The translations under genes and the position numbers were made by a program. Below the pieces are notes generated by a model. That model was not told the origin of the DNA. It saw only the letters and a program-made list of their open reading frames with translations, and did no database searches. A stretch of DNA of 64,000 nt from Chaenocephalus aceratus (Eukaryota > Chordata > Actinopteri > Perciformes > Channichthyidae): the NCBI GenBank assembly GCA_023974075.1, contig JAMFTG010000238.1:124001-188000 (forward strand). The letters run 5' to 3'. The stretch's first letter is position 1. Each line of letters starts with the position of its first letter. Shown piece by piece: positions 42,792-53,325 of this stretch.

Positions 42792-45233
42792 TCACCGGGT
42801 CAAACTGCGAAACCGCACCGCGCTCACGGATCGCCGCGCGAGGGGCAACCCGCGGGGGCAGTAGGCGATCGCGCAGCTTTTGCAGACGTATCTGCCGCAT
42901 CCGCAGCACACCGCGTGCGTCTTACGGTCCTTTTTGGACGGGCAGATCTGACATCTCTTCCTCTTGCTCGCCTGGGCACGGGGCCGGGACGCGCAGGAGG
43001 CGGAGGAGGAGGAAAACGGGGAGTCCGTGCGCGGGGAGTCCGTGCGCGGGGAGTCCGTGCGCGCCGAGTCCGTGCGCGCCGAGTCCGTGCCCGCGTCACC
43101 GTCACCACCGTCTCCTCCGCCGCCGCCGCCACAGCGGGCCCGTTCGCGAGCTCCTTCCGCGCGGACGGCTTTCACGACCGCGGCCGAGGCCGCGGTGCGA
43201 GGGAGACGCTTCCTCCTCTCGATGAACGGAGCCACCAGCGCTCTGCCCAGCCGCTCCAGGAACACCCTCCTCTTGTTGCGCTTGCCGGGCATCCACCCGG
43301 GGTTGAGCTCTCGCCACACGACAAAGGCGTTGTAGCAAGACACGTCCAGGATGTTGTGGAAGACCACCAGGGGCCAGCGCGCGGTCATCCTCCTGCAGCT
43401 GTAGGCGCCGATCACCTTGTCCAGGTTGTCCACGCCTCCCTTGTTGCGGTTGTAGTCGAGGACGATGCGCGGCTTCTCGTCGGCGCGCTCGCTGATCTCG
43501 GGGGGGCCCGTGTGCCGCGTGCTCAAGAGAACCACGTTCCTGCCCTTCTTGGGCACGTAGGAGACCAGGGCCGCGGTGGGCGTGAAGGCAAAGTGTGAGG
43601 AAAAGACCCGTCTGCCCCGCGCGGGCCTCTGCGCCGCGAGCGCCCGGGGGAACTCGGTCCTGTTTTTGCGCACCGTGCCCACCACGGTGATGTTCCTCGC
43701 CAGGAGCCGCTGCGCCAGTTCGTAAGAGGTGAAAAAGTTGTCGCACGTGACAGTTGCGACCCCCTCCGAGCCCCCGGGTGAGATCGAGCACGACCCGCAT
43801 CCCCTGGTTCTTTTCCGGCAGGGCCCCGGCGCTCGCCTTGCCGGTGTACACCTGCATGTTCCACGCGTAGCTGGACCTGGCGTCGCATGCCACCCAGGAC
43901 TTTATTCCGTATTTGGCGGGCTTGCTGGGCATGTACTGCTTGAAGCCGCAGCGGCCTGGGGGCGGGGGAGGGAGAGGGGAGAAAGCGGGGATGGGGAGAA
44001 TGTAAATGTACACGACGTAGATGTAGTAGACGGATAGATGGATAGAGAGAGAGAGAGAGAGAGAGATGGATACACGAATGCACAGAGGGATGGATACACG
44101 AATGTACAGAGGGACGGACGGACGCGTCCTACCTAAATACCTAACCTAACCTACCTACCTACCTACCTCTGAACGGAACCAGTTGCTCGTCCACCGTGAC
44201 CTCGGGCCCGGGCTCGTAGAGGTACGGGAGCCGCTCCGTCCACATGTCCCAGACCCGGCGCACGGCCGCCAGTTTGTCCGCGGCGCGCCTCTCGGCTCTG
44301 GTGGCGCGGTCGTCGAACCTCAGCATCCGGGAGAACAGGTGAAAGAGTTTGAGGGGCATGGTGGCGCGGAAAACGGCCCTGCCGCTCTCCGCGTCCCACA
44401 GGCTGGCCGCGGCCTCGCCCCGGGACTGCTGCGGCGACCGCGGTGTCTCGGTCCCGTGCTCGCTGTTCGTCCTGTACTTGTTCTCGAGCTCCTCCTCGGC
44501 GGTCTCGTTGTTCTTCTTCTCCTCGGCCTGCTCCGTCTCCTTCTCCTCCGTCTCCGTCTCCTCTGTCTCCTTCTCCTCCTTCTTCTTCTTCTTCTTCTTC
44601 TTCTTCTTCTTCTTCTTCTTCCCCTGGACCGCAGTCTTTGTCTTTGTATCCATCTTCTTCGTCTTCTTCGTCTTCGTCATCATCGTCCTCTTCTTCATCA
44701 CCGCGATCCTCTTGTTCTCCTCCTCCACCCTCACCCTCTGGACCAGGTGTCTCGCGAGCCCGCGCGTGTTCCCCCCGGCGCCCTTCTTCTTCTTCTTCTT
44801 CTTCTTCTTCTTCTTCTTCTGCATCCTCCTCATCCTCCTCCTCCTCCTCCTCCTCCTCCACCTCCACCTCCTCTGCCCCAGCTCGGTGGTTAGCCCCTGG
44901 TACGTCTCCCGAACTCTGCGCCTCGGGCTCCGGGTTGCGGCCCCGCGTCTCTCGGTGCCCGCTCTGCTCTTTCCGTTCTGCCCGTTGTCCTCGCGAAACC
45001 CGCTCGTCGTCCTCCTCGTGATCTTTGTCTTCGTACACCCGGACCTCGTCCCCGTACTCGAGCGCGTCCTCCTCTCCCCGAACCCCCTGCCCGCGGGGCT
45101 CGTCTTCTCCGTGTTCTTCCTTTTCTTTTTCTTCTTCTCCCTCCTCGGACGACGAATCCGTAGAGTCCTGAGCAGCTGCGTTCGCGTAAAGCTTTCCTAG
45201 GACCTCTCGAGCGGTGAGGAAACGCGCGGCCAT
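42792..45233 (-). pseudogene. piggyBac-type transposase, two frameshifts
   Basis: Exon 1 runs from the ATG at 45233 to 44167 and exon 2 from 43955 to the TGA at 42792; the intron (donor GTAGGT, acceptor CCCCCAG) joins FRG|RCGFKQY in the family frame. The N-terminus is acidic with long Glu/Asp runs. The DDE core is clear: TVDEQLVPFRGR (first Asp at 44189-44191), TCDNFF (43740-43742) and GGVDNLDKV (43428-43430). After it come PLVVFHNILDVSCYNAFVVW, a 15-base minisatellite (43019-43090) and a C-terminal Cys-rich finger (CQIC...CCGCGRYVCKSC...C). The frame changes once inside the GAA/AAG triplet tract (about 44578-44622) and once in a five-G run (43760-43764). All catalytic Asp codons survive. It would excise and reinsert the element at TTAA sites if intact. 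Both shifts are in slippery tracts, so assembly error is possible. Confidence 0.85.
43019..43090 (-). repeat. 15-bp coding minisatellite in the transposase
   Basis: Five copies of a GAGTCCGTGCGCG(G/C)(G/C) unit (plus strand) encode a repeated TDS(A/P)R peptide between the DDE core and the Cys-rich finger of the transposase. Confidence 0.8.
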
Positions 45234-45299
45234 TGCTCCCCGAGGCTAACGCGAAGCGTCGGCGTGCGCGCCTCGCCGCGTTAGTACCGCCCCGCGCAT

Positions 45300-46960
45300 C
45301 CTATTCGACCGAGGGGCCGGGTCGCTCGGACCCCAGAGGGTCGCTGCGGCAGGCTGGCGGTGCTGGTGATGGCGGTGAACGGCGAAGGCGGTGGTGAAGG
45401 AGAGAGGAGGGTCGCTCGGACCCCGGGGTCGCTCGGACCCCGGGGTCGCTCGGACCCGTGGGGCTGCGGAGGGAAGCTGCGGGGAGAGCTAGGCTAGACG
45501 GGACGGGGTGTTGGCCGCGGTGCTGCTGCTGCTGCTGCTGCTGGGCGAAGGAGGGTCGCGGACCCGGGTCGCTCGACCCGTGGGGCTGCGGAGGGAAGCT
45601 GCAGGGAGAGCTAGGCTAGACGGGACGTGGTGTTGGCCGCGGTGCTGCTGCTGCTGCTGCTGGTCGGTGAAGGAGGGAGGAGGGTCGCTCGGACCCGGGG
45701 GGTCGCTCGGACCCGGGGGGTCGCTCGGACCCGTGGGGCTGCCGAGGGAAGCTGCGGGGAGAGCTAGGCTAGACGGGACGGGGTGGCGGCGAAGGAGGGA
45801 GGAGGGTCGCTCTGACCCGGGGTTGGCCGCGGTGCTGCTGCTGCTGCTGCTCGGCGAAGGAGGGAGGAGGGTCGCTCTGACCCGTGGGTCGCTCTGACCC
45901 GGGGTTGGCCGCGGTGCTGCTTGCTGCTGCTGCTGCTCGGCGAAGGAGGGAGGAGGGTCGCTCTGACCCGTGGGTCGCTCTGACCCGGGGTTGGCCGCGG
46001 TGCTGCTGCTGCTGCTCGGCGAAGGAGGGTCGCTCTGACCCGGGGTTGGCCGCGGTGCTGCTGCTGCTGCTGCTGCTCGGCGAAGGAGGGAGGAGGGTCG
46101 CTCGGACCCGGGTTTGGCCGCGGTGCTGCTGCTGCTCGGCGAAGGAGGGAGGAGGGTCGCTCGGACCCGGGGTTGGCCGCGGTGCTGCTGCTGCTGCTCG
46201 GCAAAGGAGGGAGGAGGGTCGCTCTGACCCGGGGTTGGCCGCGGTGCTGCTGCTGCTGCTGCTGCTGCTGCTCGGCGAAGGAGGGAGGAGGGTCGCTCGG
46301 ACCCGGGGTTGGCCGCGGTGCTGCTGCTGCTCGGCGAAGGAGGGAGGAGGGTCGCTCGGACCCGGGGGTCGCTCTGACCCGGGGTTGGCCGCGGTGCTGC
46401 TGCTGCTGCTGCTGCTCGGCGAAGGAGGGTCGCTCTGACCCAGGGTTGGCCGCGGTGCTGCTGCTGCTGCTGCTGCTGCTGCTCGGCGAAGGAGGGAGGA
46501 GGGTCGCTCGGACCCGGGGGTCGCTCGGACCCGTGGGGCTGCGGAGGGAAGCTGCGGGGAGAGCTAGGCTAGACGGGACGGGACGGGGTGGCGGCGAAGG
46601 AGGGAGGAGGGTCGCTCGGACCCGTGGGGCCGCGGAGGGAAGCTGCGGGGAGAGCTAGGCCAGACGGGACGGGGTGTTTGCTGCGGTGGTGCTGGTGGCG
46701 GTGAAGGAGGGAGGAGGGTCGCTCGGACCCGGGGGTCGCTCGGACCCGTGGGGCTGCGGAGGGAAGCTGCGGGGAGAGCTAGGCTAGACGGGGTGGTGGT
46801 GGTGGTGGTGGTGGTGAAGGGACTGGAGGCTGAGGACGAAGGGGCGGGTCGCTCGGACCCAGAGGACTGCGGACCGGGTGGCGAAGGGTGATGGGGGAGG
46901 AGGACGAGGAGGAGGACGAGGACGAGGAAGAGCAGGATTAGGAGGGTCGCTCGGACCCCG
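45300..46960. repeat. GC-rich minisatellite with GCT runs and a conserved small hairpin
   Basis: More than 20 copies of two interleaved parts: GGTTGGCCGCGGTGCTGCTGCTG with 3-9 GCT triplets, and GGCGAAGGAGGGAGGAGGGTCGCTCGGACCC. The word GGGTCGCTC(G/T)GACCC in almost every copy forms a 5-bp stem with a 5-base loop. A third part (GGGAAGCTGCGGGGAGAGCTAGGCTAGACGGGACGG) recurs about six times. A GGT run lies near 46794-46815. Open frames here are artefacts of triplet repeats. Confidence 0.85.
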
Positions 46961-47405
46961 AGGGCTGCGGAGGGGCGAGGTGGAGAGCTACGCGACACGG
47001 AGGGTCCCCCTGACCCGAGGGACAACGGGAGGGTTAACGAGCCGCGGGTGCTGCCGTGAGCCCCGCCTCCCTCCCATAGTACTCACAGGCGCTCAGACTG
47101 ACAGTTGCCTGGCCGCAGCAGAGCAGAGAGGAGACAACCACACTCTCCCGCGTCGAGACTGCAAATTAATTGCGCATGCGCCAACTGCCAAGCCGTCCTG
47201 GTTTTGAGCGGGATTTAAATGTAAATGTTTTTCACTCACTGTCACACTATAATAAATAACTGCCTTTGCTTTGACTCACACAGCCTCAGTCACTCAATCA
47301 CCTCGTCCACTGTGTGTGTGCCTCTCTGTGACAAGCTAAACGTCATAAAACAGTCTAAATTGTATTCTCAAAAATACAGAAAGGAGTGGGAATCACTCTG
47401 ATCAC

Positions 47406-49315
47406 CCTGAGTGTAAAGGATGGTTGAAGCCATACGGGCATACTGCCTTTATTGTGATGCCAAACTGTCTGACATCAAGAAGCATGCTAAAACCCAAAAA
47501 CATACTCAAAAGGCAAAGCCTTATGACAGTGCCACTCAAAACAATTGACCCTGCAAAAAAGGTTGAAGCCATCATGGCATTAGCTATGGCTGAACACTGT
47601 TCAATGATGGCATGTGATCACATTGGGGAGGCATGTAAAGCTGCTTTCTCGGACTCCACTGCTGCTAAGCACTTCAAAATGCATCGGACAAAGTGCACCG
47701 AGATGATAAATGGTGTTCTAGCACCATACTTCCTGAAAAAGTTGGTCGCAGATGTGGGTGACCAGCGTTTCAGCCTCCTCCGTGATGAATCCACGGATGT
47801 CAGTGTTTCTAAGTACCTGGGGGTTGTGATAAGGTGCTTTAGTAACGCAAAACAAACAATTGTCTCAACATTTCTGGGGCTTGTTCAGTTGGAGGAGGAG
47901 ATGCCAGATCTATAGCCCGAGCTCTTGTGGCTTTCCTGGAGAAGTGTTGTCTCAAAAAAGAGAAACTCCTGGGATAGGGACTGACAATGCCTCAGTTATG
48001 ACGGGGAATAAGAGTGGGGTCCATAAAGTGCTGAAGGAGGAGTACGGCATCAAAGATCTGGTTCTTATTCGCTGTGTGTGTCACTCTCTGCAACTTGCTG
48101 TAACTCATGCTTCCAATGACACCCTCCCCCGTAGTGTGGAGTACTTGGTACGGGAGACCTAGAACTGGTTTTCAGTGTCTCCAAAGCGCTGAAAACGCAG
48201 CGCTATAAGGCCATATATGAGACCATCAACTGTGGGGAGCAGCCCATACAAATAACCAAGGTGTTTGCGACACGTTGGCTCTCCATTGAACCAGCGGCTA
48301 CACGCATTTTGGACCAGTGGGAGGCGCTTCAACTGCATTTATCAGTCACCAAGTGACCACTGTCACATGACTGAGGTTTCACACTCCACGTACAGTGATC
48401 CTCAGAACATTGTGTACCTCACTTTTTTGAAGTCGGTGAGGTGCAGTTGGCCATCAAGGCTTTTGAGGGAGAGCAGGTGGATCCTTTGAAGCTACTTGAC
48501 AGCTTGGTTAGCCTGATCAAGTCTGTGAGTAGCAGGGTGCTGAATCCACTTGCCAATATTGATGTTCTCAAAGAGCCAATTGATGGATACATCAGTCCCT
48601 CACCGTACCTTGGTTACCTTTTTGAGTCCAAGGCAGCTGAGCTCCTTCTTGCGCCTGAGGAGAAGAACCAGGTCCGAAAGCGGTGTGTAGCCTTCACCAT
48701 CTCCCTCACTCACGAGTTGAGGTTGAGACTGCCGGACAATATTGAGGCATTGCCGTACATGTCCGTTTTCAATGTAGAGAAAACTCTAAACCAGTAAGAG
48801 CCTGGGAGAAATCGAAAAAATAGCCAAGCTCCTTGGCTACTCTCCTGCAGTGGCGTTCCATCCATCTGAGAAAGTGGAATGAAACAAAGAACACAGTGGG
48901 CTTCTGGGTTGAGGTTTGGAAGTTCAGGGATGCAGCTGATAACAATCCATTTCACGAACTTCCAATGGCTGCTGTGTAGAGACACAGCAGCCATTGGAAG
49001 TTCAGCATTCGAGTGTGGCAAGGACAGCAGAGGCTGTCCTTGTCACACTCGAATGCTGAAGTCGAGAGACTATTCAGGCAGATGAGTGTGGTAAAAAGCA
49101 AACTCAGAAACCGGATGTCCTTGCAGACCCTGAACTCCATCCTTTATGTCCGATATGGTCTGAAGCTGGCTGGTGATGCTTGCTACGAGCACAAGCTGCC
49201 TGATGAGGTTGTGCAGCTCTTTGGCACATCAGCTGCTTACTCATTTAAGTCAGCTCCCTCAGTTGCTGAACCTGCCATAGAAAGCCTTGACCATGATGAC
49301 ATGCTCTTTCTGTGA
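47406..49315 (+). pseudogene. hAT-family transposase pseudogene (BED-like finger, dimerisation domain)
   Basis: A BED-like finger (CLYCDAKLSDIKKHAKTQKH) near 47440-47500 is in a different frame from the following body, which begins around 47530 and includes FSLLRDESTDVSVSKYLGVV. The frame breaks again near 47890, 48150, 48350, 48430 and 48800. The C-terminus (LSLSHSNAEVERLFRQMSVV, ending MLFL at 49315) is the hAT dimerisation domain. At least five frame changes make it dead. The host-like composition and AT level differ from the viral block, placing the viral boundary to the left. Confidence 0.8.
48956..49060. repeat. Two adjacent long hairpins with identical AGAG loops
   Basis: 48956-48977 is a perfect 22-bp inverted repeat of 48982-49003 around AGAG. 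49001-49028 pairs with 49033-49060 around another AGAG with a single mismatch. They sit inside the hAT pseudogene just before its dimerisation domain. Confidence 0.95.
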
Positions 49316-49619
49316 GCCAGTACAGTGTGAGTGGCGGAGGGTCTGAAAAAAACCCAACAACAAATGTTCAAGTTTTAGTGTGTTGTAGGCTCCTAAGTGG
49401 AGCATTTGGTTTGTAAACCCCAAAGAAAACGTTATGGTAATGGAAAAAAAGTTCATGTTTTAGGCTCTTAAGTGGAGCATATGGTTAGAAAGTAAACCAC
49501 ACTTAAGAAAACCCACACACAAAAGGGAAAACACGTAAGTAACTCTCAAAAAGGGATTGAAGGTCCTGGCAAGAGCCATGTAGTACTGCAGTTTGGCCAA
49601 GATGAGCGGATCCTTCAGG
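49316..49619. repeat. Short direct repeats after the hAT pseudogene
   Basis: Two diverged copies of GTTTTAG...GGCTC(C/T)TAAGTGGAGCAT(T/A)TGGTT near 49372 and 49458. Nothing else recognised. Confidence 0.5.
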
Positions 49620-50080
49620 CTGCTGCGATGGTGTCGAAGGATGCTGTTCCAGGGTTTGGGAGTTTCTTGGTTCTCACTGCATCCATGTACGATGTAGATG
49701 GCCAGACCGCAAGAGCCCTCTCAACCCAGCGGTGGCCACAGAACGACAAAGGGAAGACTGTAATCTTCCCTCCTTGCTGGCACATTGTGGAACAATGTGT
49801 GCATTGCCCTCAGCAGCTTGTCCAGCTGCCACATGGTGAAGCCACATTTGAAAGCATTCTGTGGAGTCCACAGCTCCCCACCACAACAAGCTGACCACCA
49901 CGATACTGTTCCGCATGCTCTCGCTGGAGAAGTTCGAAGAACTTCCAATTTACATCAGGCCCATCCATTGAGATGGACACCAGGCTCCTCAGTTCAAGTT
50001 GGTCTACACCAGGGGCAGTGGCGGAGGTGGGGGTGGCTCCCAGCGGAATCCTGGCCACCCTATTGGCCAAACACCCTCAA
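49620..50080 (-). pseudogene. Transposase fragment (hAT-like), minus strand, frameshifted
   Basis: Two minus-strand frames together give a segment with SMDGPDVNWKFFELLQ, then VVVGSCGLHRM, and in the next frame NAFKCGFTMWQLDKLLRAM and FHNVPARREDY. This layout is common in fish transposon-derived proteins related to hAT/ZMYM transposases. It is a fragment with at least one frameshift. Family call is moderate. Confidence 0.5.
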
Positions 50081-50129
50081 CAGCTGTCCGTAGCCGCTGT
50101 CACTAGTTTTCCCCGTAGCCGGGCTGGCC

Positions 50130-50440
50130 CGTCAATGCCGTCACTAAGAGCGACTGTGGCTGCGAGGGAGTGCGGTCGTCTTTCAACCAGAAGGTTGTGG
50201 GTTCGATCCCAGCCTGTGCAGTCAACATGTCGATGTATCCTTGGGCAAGATACTTAACCCTGAGTTGCTCCCGATGGCATGGCCAACAGTGTGTGAATGT
50301 GTTTGAATGTTAGGTCCTAGAGCAAGTGGTACTGCTCTGTATGAATGGGTGAATGACATGTAGTATGTAAAGCGCTTTGAGGGGTCGTAAAGACTGGATA
50401 AAGCGCTATATAAGTACAGTTCATTTACCATTTACTAGTT
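50130..50440 (+). mobile_element. tRNA-derived SINE
   Basis: A Pol III box B (GGGTTCGATCCCAGCC) near 50189 follows a tRNA-like head. The tail contains GTAAAGCGCTTTGAGGGGTCG and AAAGCGCTATATAAGTACAG and ends in CATTTACCATTTA, as in common fish SINEs. Confidence 0.8.
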
Positions 50441-51063
50441 TTCCCCGTGCAGAACCATTCCTGTAATATACCAGAGCACTGCCGGAACACTTTCGCTGCA
50501 TCACATCCGACCTGCACACTGCGCAGTGTGAGCACCTTACTGCTCCAGAACAACGAGTGCCGTTATCAAGGCGCGCATGCCATTTTCGGCTGGCAAGTTA
50601 ACCACAGGTAAGCTATAATATTAATATCAGAGGCCAGATTGCTTTGTTACTGGTTTTGTAACATTGATTATCCCACCCTTAACTGTATATATTAAGCAAA
50701 GTATGAGCTAACGTTTTTATGCATTGTACAAATTCTTAGGTGACGTTATTTATTTGCCATTAGTAAAGTTCAGTAAGTAGCTTACTGTAGCATGTAGCAT
50801 GAGATGGCACAACAACGTGTCATATCAATGTAAGTCAAATTAGCTTTTGAATATTTTTTTATCAAGGAAAGTGACTAGCATCCTCGTAGGGGCTTGTTTG
50901 TAAAGTTAGATAAAGTAGTAAACAAATGATAAGCTCTGCTAAGGATACAGTTATTTACCATTAGTAGTAAGTAGCTTACTCATGTAGCATGTAGCATGAG
51001 ATGGTACACAAACGTGTCTTATCAACTAAACTCACATTAGCCTTTGAATATTTTTTGAATATC
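50441..51063. other. AT-rich host DNA with a tandem duplication
   Basis: CCATTAGTA...AGTAGCTTACT..GTAGCATG..GAGATGG near 50758 recurs near 50960 (about 200-base offset). No gene seen. Confidence 0.5.
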
Positions 51064-51071
51064 TGTTAAAG

Positions 51072-53317
51072 CAGGGGTTCTCAAAGTGCGGCCCGCGGGC
51101 CAATGGCGGCCCTCGTAAATGTTTCTGGCGGCCCGCGATAGTTAATGTGACACGCTGAAATGCATGCGTTATATTTTAATCCTCCGTGGTTGTATCTAGT
51201 AAGAATTAGAATGAGTAGCTTTCCAGCGGTATCTCCTGTGAGACTGTAACCAGGGCACAGCAGCCAATATGGCCGCTCAAAGCAGCTTGACTTTACACTG
51301 TGTGGGATTGGTGGATTTGTGTGTCCGTCAAGGAAATCTCGGCCGGCAGCCATCATGGTCTGAAATGACCAATGGACATCGAGAAATCACTAAGGGCCTA
51401 CCCACCAAGCAAAACAAACATAAACCACGTGTCTCCCATCAGTTTACGTCTGTGTGGAGAGAGAGAGAGAGAGACAGAGAAAATGGCTAAAAAAAACTTT
51501 ACAGTTGCCGACTTCGCTAGAGATTTTTTTCGCTAGCAGCAGTGAAGATAGAGCCTCAGAACCTGAAGTCTTCGACTCTTCTGAAGAAGAAGAACTCAAA
51601 GACAACAACAAGTATCTATTTGGACATGGGTAAGTGTAAATATTACAGTAATAGTGTACTGGCAATGTGTGGGTAATACCGCGAAAATGAACAATAGGTT
51701 TATTGATATATATTTTTTATCGATAGTCATGAACTTTTTATTGGGACAAAATAGACTCTCCATTAGCAAACGTTTACTCTGTGTTAACGTTATGTTGGTG
51801 TGTAAAAGTGAGATTACATGTGTAGATGATTAAATTAATCATTTATTCGTCCCACAACGGAGACATTTACAGTGACAAGTTTTTGCTATCGATTATTTTA
51901 TCATACTGTTCTGTACAGATGAGACTGTCATAGATTTATTTATATGTGTGCCTGTTATTATTTTACCGTCCTGTACAGATGAGACTTTGTCATAGATTTA
52001 TTTATATGTGTGCCTGTTATTATTTTACCGTCCTGTACAGATGAGACTTTGTAATCAGATGTGTGTGTGTGTGTGTGTGTTGTGTGTTTGTGTGTGTTGT
52101 GTGTGTGTGTAGTGTGTGAGATCGAGAGAGACTCCTTCTGCAACCTCCCAACTTTATTTTTATGTGTGCATTGTTATTTGTGCTTGAGCAACATTTTACT
52201 TGAACTTTATTTCAATGAATTAGTTGTAATTATTGTCCTACACAGGCGGTGTTATCCAGCAGGCCAGCACATCCATCTGTGCCGGCCCCCAGGTCAAGAT
52301 CTACTGTGGCCCAGAGCCATCCCCACCAAGGACCAGCAGACCAGCATCACTACAGCTGCCTCCACCTCCATCTGCGGCTGCCACCAGGTCAAGATACACC
52401 TCAACACAAAGGCTCCACCACAGCCATCACCTTCAACCCAGCCAGCAAGGAGGTCTCGTGGAGGTCTCGTATAGCACTTGTACACCCCACCTACACAGCA
52501 GCCCATGCACCATCACCCCACCTACCACAGCAGCCAGACCCAGACCTGTCTTGGAAGACAGACAAAGACCTTGACACTGTCTTGACATTTATAATGAATA
52601 GTTGTTGAAAGTTCTGATGTTCAATATTGTAAATAGTGAGATTTTCCAGTTTCTTATATTTATATAAATAGTTGGTTGAAAAAAACATATTTATAATAAA
52701 TTGTTGGTGTTGAAAAAAAGTTTGAATGCTCAATTTGTATTTGTACACATCACATGAACCTTGGTATGTAATATGAAGTCATTATTCAGTCCTGATGTAT
52801 CTCAGTCCCTGCTGTGGTGAAAGTAGAGTGATAAACACCTGTTTTACTCAAAATTTGAATTTAGACTGAATAACACATTTATATACAGTGTACTTCAATA
52901 TTTCACTGCTTTTGTGATCCTAGGACTTTGGTTACCAAATCTAAAACACCAAAACAATTCGATCACATGAGTAATGTGTGTTTTCACAAGAGTTTTGAAG
53001 ATTTTTCCAAAAATCTGATTTCACATTTTAAGCTTTTGAGCTACTTATCTCATCAAACAGTGCTCTAAGGTGAGCAATATGCATATATAGCAAGACCAGA
53101 GATTGTCCTGAACATTTTGATTATGTAATACATTAAAAAAGGTTATTTAAGAAAACATCTAAAAATCGAGAAAATACCCTTAGACTCCAGAGGGTTAAGA
53201 ATGGTAAAACTGCGCCACCTGAATTATTTTGTGTTCCGTTTTTTTTTTGGGCGGCCCTCAATCCAATATTGGGTACCTAAATTGGCCCTCACTCATCAAA
53301 AACTTTGAGAACCCCTG
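51072..53317. mobile_element. hAT DNA transposon with 8-bp target duplication
   Basis: Ends CAGGGGTTCTCAAAGT (51072) and ACTTTGAGAACCCCTG with two mismatch-free 15-base inverted ends. The 8-mer TGTTAAAG flanks both sides (51064-51071, 53318-53325). The interior has a short exon-like acidic frame near 51482-51630 followed by GTAAGTG, a TG/GTGTTGTG run near 52060-52110 and a duplicated ~55-base piece at 51950-52045, but no transposase I can recognise. Confidence 0.9.
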
Positions 53318-53325
53318 TGTTAAAG

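Noticed and set aside
44183..45200. Long plus-strand Leu/Ser/Phe-rich frames opposite the transposase
   Set aside because: They are antisense translations of the GAA/GAG triplet runs in the transposase N-terminus, with no domain.
45508..46658. Leu/Cys-rich frames in the GCT minisatellite
   Set aside because: They follow the triplet repeats in every frame and have no start or context of a gene.
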